Source of the DNA: G965222505 sp965222505
Lineage (GTDB): Bacteria > Bacteroidota > Rhodothermia > Rhodothermales > DATKEJ01
Assembly: GCA_965222505.1 (NCBI GenBank)
Contig: OZ244956.1
Coordinates: 2,728,001-2,792,000 of the forward strand
Length of the DNA: 64,000 nucleotides
Reading direction: 5' to 3'
The translations under genes were made by a program, and so were the position numbers. Of the stretch, positions 8,233 through 17,165 are shown piece after piece. Every line of letters starts with the position of its first letter. The stretch's first letter is position 1. The notes below the pieces were generated by a model. The model was given only the letters and a program-made list of their open reading frames with translations. It was not told where the DNA came from and did no database searches.

Positions 8233-9792
8233 TCAATCCACAATAATCGTGCTCTCTCCCGTACGATAAGCCTCGTGTAAGGCACGGCCGGCAGCAATCT
8301 GGAGATCGGTGGGTTCCTGGTGCTTTTCCTGCAGCATGGCTACGCCGATCATCAAATCACCGTCCAGAATGGGGTCGGGTTCCTTGAAGGCATCCAGGGC
8401 CGTAGAAATCCATTCCTGTACCTCGGGCACATCTGCATAGTGGAAAATGCCGAATCCGAGTTGGCCGAAGTGTTCGATCCGCCCGTTGGTGATGGTGCGT
8501 GCGAGGCGGCTGCGGAGTTGTTGCTCGACCAAGGTCAGGGCCTCTTTGCCCTTGCGGATGATGGTTTCCCCTTCATCCAGGAAAACCAATGCCAACCCAA
8601 GCGGATAGCCTTGCCGCCGTGCCTCTGTCATTTCTTCCCCGATGATCTGGCGTACCGACTGCTTCCGAATGGGCACCAGCCTCGGGTTCCAGCGCATGAT
8701 TTTGGCACCGTGGTGAAGGTCGAGCATAAACCCAAGCAGGTAGGCCGCCTCTTTGGCAACAAAGCGCTCATCATCGCTGAATTCCTCGGCCCCCTTGAGC
8801 CGGTCGCAGAGCAGAAATCCGGCCATGTCCCCGGCCAGTTTTACCGGAGAAATTAGTACTTCGCCGACCGGCACGGATGTAGCATAGTGGGTCAGTTCCT
8901 CTTCGCCCACGTCCTCACCAACCTGCAATACATAGGTTCTTGGCTCCAGATCACTCAAAAAGTGATGCGCAAATTTAAAGGTACGGCTCTGGTCTATGAA
9001 TTCGGAATCGCTGATGGCCGCTTCAACCCGGTAGGTCGACGCCTCCTGATCCACCATCATCATCACGACGGAGTGGGCATTCAGTGTAACCTTGAGGGCC
9101 TCAAGCTGGGCCTTGATGGCATTGGACACCAATGCAGCTTCGGCCTCGGAAGGCTCCTCATCGACCATTGTTGCGGCATCCGGTTGGTCTGCCTTTTTCG
9201 ATACAGCCTCTTTTTCACGAGGCGCAATCAATCCCTCGGGTTTGGCTACAAATTCAGCAAATGATTGAGCAGGGACTTCGGTTTTTTCTTCTTTAACCGG
9301 TGGCTTGGCAGCAACAGGTTGCTTTCCTGCCGGGGGCAGGTCATATTCTTCCAGTGGTGAGACACGGGGCGGCATGGGGCCAGCCTTGACAGGCGCAGAA
9401 GAGGTGGTCGCGTCTTTCCTCGGCGTATCTTTTTTCGGGAGCGGCGGGGTCTTGACCTCGGGCGCAACCGGAGGAGGTGCCTTTGAAAAGGTCTCCTTCT
9501 TGACGTCTGCGGGCAGCGCCGGGGCCGACCAACCTATGACGTCTTCTTCACTGCGGCGGGTTTTGGGCCGCACTTCCAAAATTCCGTGCGCACGTAGATC
9601 ATCTGAGGTTTGGGGCGGCACCTCTGAGCGAGATCGCCGGGGATCACCCACCGGTTTACGCGCCTGCATCAACAGGATCACACCTGCAACAACCAAAAGC
9701 ACCCCGGCAATCAAATACATCCACGTCCATCCAAAGAGTACGGCAAGAACGGCGGCGACGAAGGCCAACCCTACAAATAAAAATCGATTCAT
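8233..9792 (-). CDS. Membrane-anchored protein with GAF and degenerate GGDEF domains
   Basis: The 519-residue product begins with two hydrophobic helices (about residues 4-22 and 25-44), followed by a long low-complexity linker rich in Pro, Lys and Glu (50-215). Residues about 225-375 look like a GAF sensor domain (VVMMMVDQEASTYRVEAA and FSDDERFVAKEAAYLLGFML). Residues about 385-519 look like a GGDEF fold (PLGLALVFLDEGE) in which the signature is replaced by FGQLGF, so diguanylate cyclase activity is not expected. Domain names are from pattern reading only. It may act as a cytoplasmic-facing signalling scaffold. It is transcribed away from the arsenosugar genes, with a 217-base shared upstream region. 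Confidence 0.72.
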   Translation of the reverse strand: MNRFLFVGLAFVAAVLAVLFGWTWMYLIAGVLLVVAGVILLMQARKPVGDPRRSRSEVPPQTSDDLRAHGILEVRPKTRRSEEDVIGWSAPALPADVKKETFSKAPPPVAPEVKTPPLPKKDTPRKDATTSSAPVKAGPMPPRVSPLEEYDLPPAGKQPVAAKPPVKEEKTEVPAQSFAEFVAKPEGLIAPREKEAVSKKADQPDAATMVDEEPSEAEAALVSNAIKAQLEALKVTLNAHSVVMMMVDQEASTYRVEAAISDSEFIDQSRTFKFAHHFLSDLEPRTYVLQVGEDVGEEELTHYATSVPVGEVLISPVKLAGDMAGFLLCDRLKGAEEFSDDERFVAKEAAYLLGFMLDLHHGAKIMRWNPRLVPIRKQSVRQIIGEEMTEARRQGYPLGLALVFLDEGETIIRKGKEALTLVEQQLRSRLARTITNGRIEHFGQLGFGIFHYADVPEVQEWISTALDAFKEPDPILDGDLMIGVAMLQEKHQEPTDLQIAAGRALHEAYRTGESTIIVD

Positions 9793-10009
9793 AATCGGTA
9801 ATGAACTTCCTTAAAAATCGCACAGGGATCGGGTCCCTTTGCCCTCACAGGTGGGAAGAATCTTTTTGTGCGCTAATGGAGTAACGGATGGCCGGGTATG
9901 GCATCCTAATGTGTGTTTACACCTGGACGTATCCCGTTTCTGGAGCGATGTAACGCCGCATACTAAGATACACCCTACACCCTCCTTCATCAACAACTTG
10001 TTACCGTCA

Positions 10010-10342
10010 ATGGATACTTATTACAAGCCAGAGCACCTGCCTAAGTTTGGAGAAATCTCTGAAGGCAACCCTGAACTCGGGCGTGCTTTCTTCTCCTATT
10101 ACAATAAGGTATTCGAGGACGGGGCCTTAACCGCACGCGAAAAAGCCTTGATTGCACTAGCTGTTGCCCATACCGTACAATGCCCTTATTGTATCGATGC
10201 CTACACCAGTGCCTGCCTCGAAAAAGGATCAGACCTCGAAGAAATGACCGAGGCTGTTCATGTGGCAACCGCTATCCGAGGTGGGGCTTCTTTGGTCCAC
10301 GGTGTCCAGATGATGGAACATGCCCGCAAGATGATGATGTAA
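10010..10342 (+). CDS. Arsenosugar biosynthesis-associated peroxidase-like protein (AhpD fold)
   Basis: This 110-residue protein is AhpD-like. It carries the redox motif CPYC in AHTVQCPYCIDAYT (about residues 60-73) followed by AIRGGASLVHGVQMMEHA. The family commonly sits directly before the arsenosugar radical SAM enzyme ArsS, exactly as here, with 31 bases between them. The ATG at 10010 (MDTYYKPEHLPKFG) is the family-like start; the open frame continues upstream to 9839 without similarity. Its exact reaction is not established; a redox or thiol-peroxidase role supporting arsenosugar synthesis is usually assumed. Confidence 0.88.
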   Translation: MDTYYKPEHLPKFGEISEGNPELGRAFFSYYNKVFEDGALTAREKALIALAVAHTVQCPYCIDAYTSACLEKGSDLEEMTEAVHVATAIRGGASLVHGVQMMEHARKMMM

Positions 10343-10373
10343 CCCTGCCCCCTTTTCCTCTACCCTTATACAC

Positions 10374-11516
10374 ATGCCTCAGACGGATTTTATCGACCTT
10401 CAGGTACTGAGTGATGAGCTCGTCCTGGCCTCTACCGAAGCCGGTCCGAAAGGAACCACCAGTCTGCACGCCCGTCGCCTGCCTCTGGCCGCGCCCGAAT
10501 TTCAACTTCAGGCCCTGGATACCGTCCGCCTCAATGGTACCTCTCGTGCCCCCGGTCACTTTCATCAAGACCTGAAAGATGCCGGTTGGCCGGTCTTGCA
10601 GCCAGCCCGGTTGGAAATCTTCCAGATTAACCTGGGCAAACTGTGTAACATGACCTGCCGCCATTGCCACGTCGACTCCGGACCGGACCGGGTACACGAG
10701 AACATGAGCCAGGAAACCGTCGAGGCTTGCATTCGGGCCATAGACATCTCCGGTGCCCACACCATAGACCTGACGGGTGGCGCACCAGAACTCAATCCCA
10801 ACTTTGAGTACCTAGTCAACACTTGCGTCGAGCACGGCAAACACGTCATTGACCGCTGCAACCTGACCATCCTGATGGTCCCCCGGTACAAGCACCTTCC
10901 AGCATGGCTGGCCGAACGCAACGTAGAAATCGTCTGCTCATTACCCCATTACCGCAAACGCAACACGGATATCCAGCGGGGCAAAGGCACCTACGAAAAA
11001 TCCATCAAAGCCATCCGACGGCTCAATGAAGCCGGATACGGCCAAGGAGACCCCAACCGGATACTCACGTTGGTCACCAACCCGGTCGGTGCGTTTCTCT
11101 CTGGAGACCAGGGCACCATGGAAGCCGAATGGAAGGCCGCGCTGGCCCGCAACCACGGCATTTCCTTCGACCGCCTGATCGCCATCAACAACATGCCCAT
11201 CTCCCGGTATCTGGAATGGCTGCTGGAATCCGGCAACCTGGAGGCCTACATGGAACGCCTCGTCAACGCCTTCAACCCCGCCACCATCGCCGGGCTGATG
11301 TGCCGAAACACCCTCTCCGTCTCCTGGGATGGCCGCCTCTTTGATTGCGACTTCAACCAGATGCTCGAAATTGAGGCCCGTCTTCCCGATGGCTCTGTAC
11401 CTCACGTTGCCGATTTTAACCTCGATATGCTGGCCCAACGTACCATCCAAACCGCACGTCATTGCTACGGATGTACAGCCGGTTCCGGAAGTAGCTGTGG
11501 CGGCGCCATCGCCTGA
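10374..11516 (+). CDS. arsS: Arsenosugar biosynthesis radical SAM protein ArsS
   Basis: The 380-residue product contains a radical SAM core with the Fe-S motif CxxxCxxC as CNMTCRHC (Cys91, Cys95, Cys98) and a C-terminal domain ending CYGCTAGSGSSCGG, characteristic of the ArsS (rSAM/Cys-rich or selenoprotein) family. In many relatives one C-terminal Cys is selenocysteine; here all are Cys codons. ArsS is thought to attach the deoxyadenosyl moiety of SAM to dimethylarsinite, giving the ribofuranosyl arsenosugar core. Its partner ArsM is encoded at 55238-56281. The gene follows the peroxidase-like gene closely and ends before a long non-coding stretch. Confidence 0.92.
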   Translation: MPQTDFIDLQVLSDELVLASTEAGPKGTTSLHARRLPLAAPEFQLQALDTVRLNGTSRAPGHFHQDLKDAGWPVLQPARLEIFQINLGKLCNMTCRHCHVDSGPDRVHENMSQETVEACIRAIDISGAHTIDLTGGAPELNPNFEYLVNTCVEHGKHVIDRCNLTILMVPRYKHLPAWLAERNVEIVCSLPHYRKRNTDIQRGKGTYEKSIKAIRRLNEAGYGQGDPNRILTLVTNPVGAFLSGDQGTMEAEWKAALARNHGISFDRLIAINNMPISRYLEWLLESGNLEAYMERLVNAFNPATIAGLMCRNTLSVSWDGRLFDCDFNQMLEIEARLPDGSVPHVADFNLDMLAQRTIQTARHCYGCTAGSGSSCGGAIA

Positions 11517-12064
11517 TCAATTTCAACCGCCAAACCCCAAAACGTACCCATAGGACCCGACCAAACATCGTTGTCCACGCTGTGGATAACGATGTGTATG
11601 AATGGGGTTGAATCCGGGGAAAACCCAAGGGCCCCTATCCAATTGCGGATAACTCACCCGCCATCCACATTCTTTCCTTAAGTAATCCACATCGCACTTT
11701 CCGTGCATAACCTGATCTTGGACTAATACCAATTGTGGACAAGTCAAATTCTATTTTCTCAAAAAGAAATGTGGATTAGCGTGTAAATGTGAATTACTAT
11801 ATTCAAGATGAATTAAATCCTTATTTCACTGACCTTATAATTCAATCCAAATGTTGATAACTTGGGGGTAAAACCGCTTGATCTATACACATTATGTACG
11901 CGTTCCCTTGGTAAATCGCGCCATCCACATTTGCACAGCCCTACTACTACTATGCTCTTTTAAAATATTTTTTCTATTTAGCTTTTAAAAATAAAAGGAT
12001 GTGGGTAAAGAGAATTGGTACACGTAGATGTATCAATAAAATTGATCTAAAATAGTATACCAAT
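11517..12064. other. Gene-free AT-rich region with DnaA-box cluster: candidate oriC
   Basis: No coding frame of note lies in these 548 bases. They contain one perfect DnaA box (TGTGGATAA, 11581-11589) and many one-mismatch forms: TGCGGATAA 11644, TAATCCACA 11683, TGTGGACAA 11734, TGTGGATTA 11770, TGTTGATAA 11852, TGTGGGTAA 12000. Weaker two-mismatch forms lie at 11571, 11661, 11702, 11788, 11883 and 11921. The stretch 11951-12000 is extremely AT-rich (TTTTAAAATATTTTTTC and TTTTAAAAATAAAAGG) and would serve as an unwinding element. dnaA and dnaN are not adjacent, which is not rare in this phylum. Origin function is inference from box density. Confidence 0.7.
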
Positions 12065-14512
12065 TTACCTCCATTCTACTTGGTGTATTTGGTAGCCATC
12101 GGTACGCAGCCATATTGCTCCTGCTGATTGGGTTTGGAAGATACGTCGGTTTTGTGCTGCCCATCGCCTGAGAATTTCCGCGTTCGGCAGTCCGTACTTG
12201 TTACGTGCCGCAACACTTACAACGGCAAGGCCAAAGACGTTGTGGGTTGTGCGATTGACCAGGTCTGGGGTGCTGCTCGTGTTGGAACCATGGTGCCCCA
12301 CCTTCACCACGTCGCTCCGTAGCAATTCAGGAGGGTATCTTTCCACTAATTCGGTTTCTGCAGCTTGTTCGGCATCTCCCATAAACAGAAGCGCCGTTTG
12401 TCCGTATTGAATGCGCAATACAACGGATGCATCGTTTGGATCGGTTTCTGGCGGGAGGTCAGGAAATGGGTAAAGGATTTGAATCTGTACCGAGGGGTCC
12501 ATCTGCAAGGTGTCTCCTGCGGTTACCGAGTGTACCTTGATGCTCAGGCTATCGGCCAGGTGGTACACCTCCCGGTATAAGCTGCTGTCATAGCTTTGCC
12601 CGTTGTCTATGATGCGCCCGACATCCACGTGGCGTAGCAAAGCTGGCACGCCCCCGATGTGGTCTGAATGTGGGTGGGAGAGGACGATGGCATCCAGATG
12701 ATCGATGTTGTACCGTTTGAGGTGCGGGAGCACCGTGCGGCTGCCCTGATCGCTGTATAACCCCATGCCTCCTGCATCAATCAGTAGTGTTTTTCGGTTG
12801 GGGAGCATCACGAGTGCGGCATCCCCTTGCCCAACATCGAAAAAGACAACCTCCAGTCCGGGCGCATACAAACCCTGTGCAAGCAAAACCCAGAGACCCA
12901 ACACCGGGATGGTGAGGGTGCCCGACACCATCTTCCATCGGATTCGGGGCATGGGCCAGCTTGCCAGGGTCACTAAACCGAGCACAAGGCTCAATAGCTT
13001 CCATCCCTCTCGAATGTACCCTTGTTGAACCATCCAGGATGCTCCCGTTGCGCCGGTTTGTGCGATGTGCAGGAGGAGCGTTGTGCAGGTAGCTGCAGCA
13101 CCCCCCCAGGCCTCGGCCAGGGGGGTACACCAGCCGTGGGTAGCCACGGTCAGCAAGCCACTACAGAGTAAGCCACCGGATAACGGAATGGCAGCGAGGT
13201 TCAGGAGCAGTCCAGCCCACGCCACTTGCCCAAACCAGTAGAGCAAGGCCGGCATCGTTGCCAGAGTAGCAGACAGAGAAACCAGTACAGATTCGGTGGT
13301 CCATTTCAGCAAAGGCCGCCTCAGGAGGACTTCAGGACACCAGTCACGGAGAACCGGATATACCTTCAAAAGACCAAAGACAGCCGAAAACGATAGTTGA
13401 AAGCCGGGGTCAAATAAAAACGTGGGCCTTGCCATGAGCAGTACCCAGCCAGCCAGCCCGAGCGCATTGAGTGCGTTTGTGCTGCGGCGCAGGGGCGGGC
13501 CAGCCACAAATACGGCCGCCATCACACCGGCTCGAACCGCCGAGGCTGGTGCCCCCGTCAGGAGGATATACAATCCCAGTAATCCCAACGTCAGCGTGGC
13601 CCGTGTGATTTCCACCGTGTGCCATAGCAGCCCCATGCGCAACAACATAGGGCGTATAAGCCGATAGACCAGCATCCCGACCAGAAACACGTGTAACCCT
13701 GATATGGCCAGCAGATGAATCAACCCGGTTTGGCTAAACCACGACCGGGTTTCGGCAGACAGGCCGGTGCGATCTCCGAGGAGTAAGGCCAGCAATAAAG
13801 GATGGGTATTCGGTTGGGGCAATCGTTCAGCAATGGCTTCCCGTACATACCCTCGGACCCTCTCAAGGAGGCGTTCATATAGCCGCAGGTCATGGCCTAA
13901 AACCAGTATGTCTTCAGGTTCATATACCGAGAGGGCACCATATAGGCCCTTGCGTTTGAGGTAGGCCCCGTAGTCAAAGTCGGCCGGATTCCTTCGAGGG
14001 CCGGCCAGCCGAAGCCGACCTGTTGCTTGAAGAAGGTCGCCGCGCCTCAGAGAGAGGGCAGCGTACACCCGAATCCGCAGGTTGCCCTGGGTGGTGCGGG
14101 ACTGATCGGGGAGGTGAAGGGTGGAAACCGCTACCTCAAATGTGGTGTGTTCCGGTTGTATGACCGGGGGGGCGGCAATACGCCCCTCCAGTGTGATGGT
14201 GCTTTCGTTTAATCCAAGGGCGGGGATTATGTGGTAGAAATGGGATGGAGGCAGGGTCACAAACGTGCTGTACCGAAGCCCCCCCGTGGTCATCATTAAC
14301 AGTCCAGCTGTGGCCGTGTAAAGCAAAGGGTAAGGAGAGATGAACCTTCGTCTACCGCGCTGCAGAAATACCACAACCGCTGTTGCCGTCCCGCCGACCC
14401 CTAGACTCCACCAGATGACTGGAATGCGCCACAGGGCCGCCAGGGCACAGCCCACGGCAAATAACCCGCCCATGATGAAGGTCGGGTGAGACCGAAAAGG
14501 AGAGGTCGGCAT
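12065..14512 (-). CDS. comEC: DNA internalisation channel ComEC/Rec2
   Basis: The 815-residue membrane protein has an N-terminal DUF4131-like part, a central Competence domain with many membrane helices (LLLALLLGDRTGLSAETRSWFSQTGLIHLLAISGLHVFLVG region), and a C-terminal metallo-beta-lactamase domain with SHPHSDHIGG (HxHxDH metal motif) and VGHHGSNTSS. ComEC carries single-stranded DNA across the inner membrane during natural transformation; the lactamase domain is thought to degrade the non-transported strand. Length and domain order are complete. It ends at the edge of the AT-rich candidate origin. No other competence gene is in the window. Confidence 0.93.
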   Translation of the reverse strand: MPTSPFRSHPTFIMGGLFAVGCALAALWRIPVIWWSLGVGGTATAVVVFLQRGRRRFISPYPLLYTATAGLLMMTTGGLRYSTFVTLPPSHFYHIIPALGLNESTITLEGRIAAPPVIQPEHTTFEVAVSTLHLPDQSRTTQGNLRIRVYAALSLRRGDLLQATGRLRLAGPRRNPADFDYGAYLKRKGLYGALSVYEPEDILVLGHDLRLYERLLERVRGYVREAIAERLPQPNTHPLLLALLLGDRTGLSAETRSWFSQTGLIHLLAISGLHVFLVGMLVYRLIRPMLLRMGLLWHTVEITRATLTLGLLGLYILLTGAPASAVRAGVMAAVFVAGPPLRRSTNALNALGLAGWVLLMARPTFLFDPGFQLSFSAVFGLLKVYPVLRDWCPEVLLRRPLLKWTTESVLVSLSATLATMPALLYWFGQVAWAGLLLNLAAIPLSGGLLCSGLLTVATHGWCTPLAEAWGGAAATCTTLLLHIAQTGATGASWMVQQGYIREGWKLLSLVLGLVTLASWPMPRIRWKMVSGTLTIPVLGLWVLLAQGLYAPGLEVVFFDVGQGDAALVMLPNRKTLLIDAGGMGLYSDQGSRTVLPHLKRYNIDHLDAIVLSHPHSDHIGGVPALLRHVDVGRIIDNGQSYDSSLYREVYHLADSLSIKVHSVTAGDTLQMDPSVQIQILYPFPDLPPETDPNDASVVLRIQYGQTALLFMGDAEQAAETELVERYPPELLRSDVVKVGHHGSNTSSTPDLVNRTTHNVFGLAVVSVAARNKYGLPNAEILRRWAAQNRRIFQTQSAGAIWLRTDGYQIHQVEWR

Positions 14513-14655
14513 GATGGAGGGGGCTTACTGGATATAGACCCCTGGAACACCTGTCACATAACCGGGCGAAAAAAGAATTCGTATTTTATCTACACGGGAT
14601 TATGTATCTTCAAATCTCAGGCCCCGTTTACCGACCAATACTGCTCGTTTTCAGC

Positions 14656-15156
14656 ATGAATAGAAGACGCGATGCGCGTGAGCGTGTACTTCAGGCCCTC
14701 TATGCGCATGAACTGGGGGGAGGCGATGTTGACCACGTGATCAAGACGCTTATTCGGCCCAAGCTGAAGGATTACGCTGTTGCGTTGGATTTTGCCATTC
14801 GTCTGCTGGCCCGCACCTTGGATCATGGAGAAGAAGCCAATCGCTACATCGCCGAACATGCTAAAAACTGGGCCGTTGGGCGGATCGCAGTCATCGACCG
14901 TATTCTGCTGCGCATGGCCATCGTCGAGTTTTTGCACTTCGAGGATATTCCACCCAAGGTTTCGATCAACGAGTCGATCGAAATCGCCAAGCGGTTCAGC
15001 ACAGCACAGAGTGGTAAATTTATCAATGGTATTCTGGATGCTGTGCTCGAAGACCTGAAAAAAGAAGATTCCCTGCGGAAAACAGGTCGAGGCCTAGTTG
15101 GGATGCAACCTGCCTCAGAAGGCACACCACCCGTTGAGGTAACCGAGGTCGAATAG
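14656..15156 (+). CDS. nusB: Transcription antitermination factor NusB
   Basis: The 166-residue product matches NusB: RRRDARERVLQALYAHELGG at the N-terminus, then AVGRIAVIDRILLRMAIVEFL and PPKVSINESIEIAKRFSTAQSGKFINGILDAV in the C-terminal half. NusB with NusE binds boxA in rRNA leaders and aids antitermination. The ATG at 14656 starts the conserved part; the open frame extends upstream to 14602 without similarity. A tail of about 25 residues after the domain is variable. It is divergent from comEC. Confidence 0.93.
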   Translation: MNRRRDARERVLQALYAHELGGGDVDHVIKTLIRPKLKDYAVALDFAIRLLARTLDHGEEANRYIAEHAKNWAVGRIAVIDRILLRMAIVEFLHFEDIPPKVSINESIEIAKRFSTAQSGKFINGILDAVLEDLKKEDSLRKTGRGLVGMQPASEGTPPVEVTEVE

Positions 15157-15209
15157 GGAGCCGAACACCACCAAATTTGTAGATTAGCACGTCCAATAGG
15201 CGGGGTTCT

Positions 15210-15863
15210 ATGGGCTTATTTGCGATAGGAGATATACACGGTTGCGCAAAAACGCTGGCTGCTCTCCTGGATCGCCTTGCGCCCACCCCGGATGATCATC
15301 TCGTTTTTATCGGCGATTATATTGACCGAGGCCCGGATTCCAAAAACGTCATTGACCAATTACTGGACCTGCAAACCCGGTGCCAGTGTACGTTTCTACG
15401 GGGCAATCATGAGATTATGATGTTGGACTACATCGAGAACAATGAACTCACCCTGTGGCGGATCAATGGAGGCGGTTCCACGCTCGACAGCTATACCACG
15501 GTAGGAGAGGTCCACATCAGCGAGGTCCACAAGAATTTTATTCGCAATACATTGCTGTACCACGATGATCCCGATTTCTTTTTTGTCCACGCTGGCATTA
15601 AAGCAGACCTCACCATCACCGAAAACCTGGACCGGTTTTCAGAGGAGGTTTTTCTCTGGGAACGTAGCCATCTGAAAGCCACCGCATTCGTCTGGGAAAA
15701 ACCGGTGGTCTGTGGACACACCCCCCAGCGCCGTCCCATCAACAAACCCGAACTCATCTGCATCGACACCGGCTGCGTGTACAATGCCTACCCTGGCTAC
15801 GGCTATCTGACTGCCGTGCGTCTGCCGGAACGTGAGTTTATCCCCGTCTACTACTGCGAATAA
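15210..15863 (+). CDS. PPP-family serine/threonine phosphatase (metallophosphoesterase)
   Basis: The 217-residue protein has the three metal motifs of the calcineurin-like superfamily in order: GDIHG (residues 7-11), GDYIDRG (about 35-41) and RGNHE (about 65-69), followed by HAGI and CGHTP histidines. This layout is that of short bacterial PPP phosphatases, relatives of PrpA/PrpB, that remove phosphate from Ser/Thr or Tyr. No kinase is adjacent. It follows nusB by 53 bases in the same direction and may share its transcript. Confidence 0.88.
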   Translation: MGLFAIGDIHGCAKTLAALLDRLAPTPDDHLVFIGDYIDRGPDSKNVIDQLLDLQTRCQCTFLRGNHEIMMLDYIENNELTLWRINGGGSTLDSYTTVGEVHISEVHKNFIRNTLLYHDDPDFFFVHAGIKADLTITENLDRFSEEVFLWERSHLKATAFVWEKPVVCGHTPQRRPINKPELICIDTGCVYNAYPGYGYLTAVRLPEREFIPVYYCE

Positions 15864-15955
15864 CGCCATTCTTCACGCGGTACCTCCGCTGATCCGAAAC
15901 CCACGTCCGGCCCGTGCATTTGAGCGTATTAAAAACCTTCAGGTTCACGAAAGTA

Positions 15956-16018
15956 AATGCGTATTGCGTAAGGGTTGTCCCCCTGATCAAGGAAATCAAC
16001 CCTTACGCAATACGCATT
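15956..16018. repeat. Dispersed inverted-repeat element, copy 2
   Basis: A perfect 22-bp inverted repeat: arms at 15956-15977 and 15997-16018 around a 19-base loop containing CCCCCTGATCAAGG. The right arm is CCCTTACGCAATACGCATT preceded by AA; it resembles copy 1 at 8182-8229, including the AAGGAAAT just before the right arm. It is followed by ACGTTTTTAG, so it could end transcription of the phosphatase gene. It lies between two genes in the same direction, unlike copy 1. Confidence 0.75.
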
Positions 16019-16064
16019 ACGTTTTTAGCACAACTTATCTGAATATTGTAAACATCTTTATATC

Positions 16065-17159
16065 ATGGCTTTACGATGTGGTATTGTGGGGCTTCCCAAC
16101 GTGGGGAAGTCCACCCTGTTTAATGCGTTGAGCAATGCCGGGGCTGAGTCGGCCAATTATCCTTTTTGTACCATTGAACCCAATGTGGGCGTTGTCGAAG
16201 TGCCCGATCCTCGGCTTCCTCAACTTGCCGGTTGGGCCAAATCCAAGAAGATGGTTCCGGCAACCATTGAGTTCGTGGACATCGCCGGATTGGTTGCTGG
16301 CGCTTCAAAAGGGGAGGGGCTGGGCAATCAGTTTTTGTCCCACATTCGGGAAGTGGATGCCATCATTCATGTGGTGCGGTGTTTTGAGGATGAAAACATC
16401 GCCCACGTTTCCGGCACCATCAGTCCCGAACAAGACATCGAGATCATCCATACCGAGTTGCTGCTCAAGGATATGGAAACCCTTGAACGGCGCATCGAAC
16501 GGGCCGAGAAGGCCGCCAAATCAGGAGACAAGTCCGTTCAGGTTACGCTGGATTGGTACCGAACCCTCCTCGGCCATCTGAGTGATGGACAACCGGCCCG
16601 TTCCTTTCCACTCAGCGGTGAAGGACCTACCCGCATGAAGGATCTTTTCCTGCTCACGTTCAAGCCGGTACTGTATGCGGCCAACGTCTCAGAGGATGAT
16701 TTACCCGACGGCAATGCCTACGTAGAGCAGGTGCGCCAAATTGCCGCCGCAGAAGGTGCAACCGTAGAGCTGTTCTGTGCCGAATTTGAGGCCCAACTGG
16801 CCGAACTGGATGAGGAAGACCGGCTGGAATTTATGCAAGGAGCCGGCTTGGAGCAGCCAGGCTTGCACCGGCTGATCCGGGCTGCTTACCAGCTATTGGG
16901 GTTGATTACCTATTTCACGGCTGGTCCGAAGGAAGCCCGAGCCTGGACCATCCTAAAAAGCACCAAGGCCCCCGGTGCGGCCGGGATAATCCATAGCGAT
17001 TTTGAACGCGGGTTTATCCGGGCCGAGACGATCAAGTTTGAGGCCTACAAAACACACGGATCGGAAGCGGCAGCGCGTGAGGCCGGTGCCATGCGGTCGG
17101 AAGGGAAGGAGTACGTGGTTGAGGATGGGGACGTGATCCTTTTCCGGTTTAACGTCTAA
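16065..17159 (+). CDS. ychF: Redox-regulated ribosome-binding ATPase YchF
   Basis: The 364-residue P-loop protein begins MALRCGIVGLPNVGKSTLF (Walker A at residues 9-16). It shows the OBG-type switch DIAGLVAGASKGEGLGNQF, a central helical hairpin, and a C-terminal TGS domain (ARAWTILKSTKAPGAAG and HSDFERGFIRAE). YchF binds ribosomes and hydrolyses ATP rather than GTP; it is near-universal. Length is standard. It is a single gene, convergent with the OM barrel gene that follows 6 bases downstream. Confidence 0.95.
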   Translation: MALRCGIVGLPNVGKSTLFNALSNAGAESANYPFCTIEPNVGVVEVPDPRLPQLAGWAKSKKMVPATIEFVDIAGLVAGASKGEGLGNQFLSHIREVDAIIHVVRCFEDENIAHVSGTISPEQDIEIIHTELLLKDMETLERRIERAEKAAKSGDKSVQVTLDWYRTLLGHLSDGQPARSFPLSGEGPTRMKDLFLLTFKPVLYAANVSEDDLPDGNAYVEQVRQIAAAEGATVELFCAEFEAQLAELDEEDRLEFMQGAGLEQPGLHRLIRAAYQLLGLITYFTAGPKEARAWTILKSTKAPGAAGIIHSDFERGFIRAETIKFEAYKTHGSEAAAREAGAMRSEGKEYVVEDGDVILFRFNV

Positions 17160-17165
17160 TGCGTT

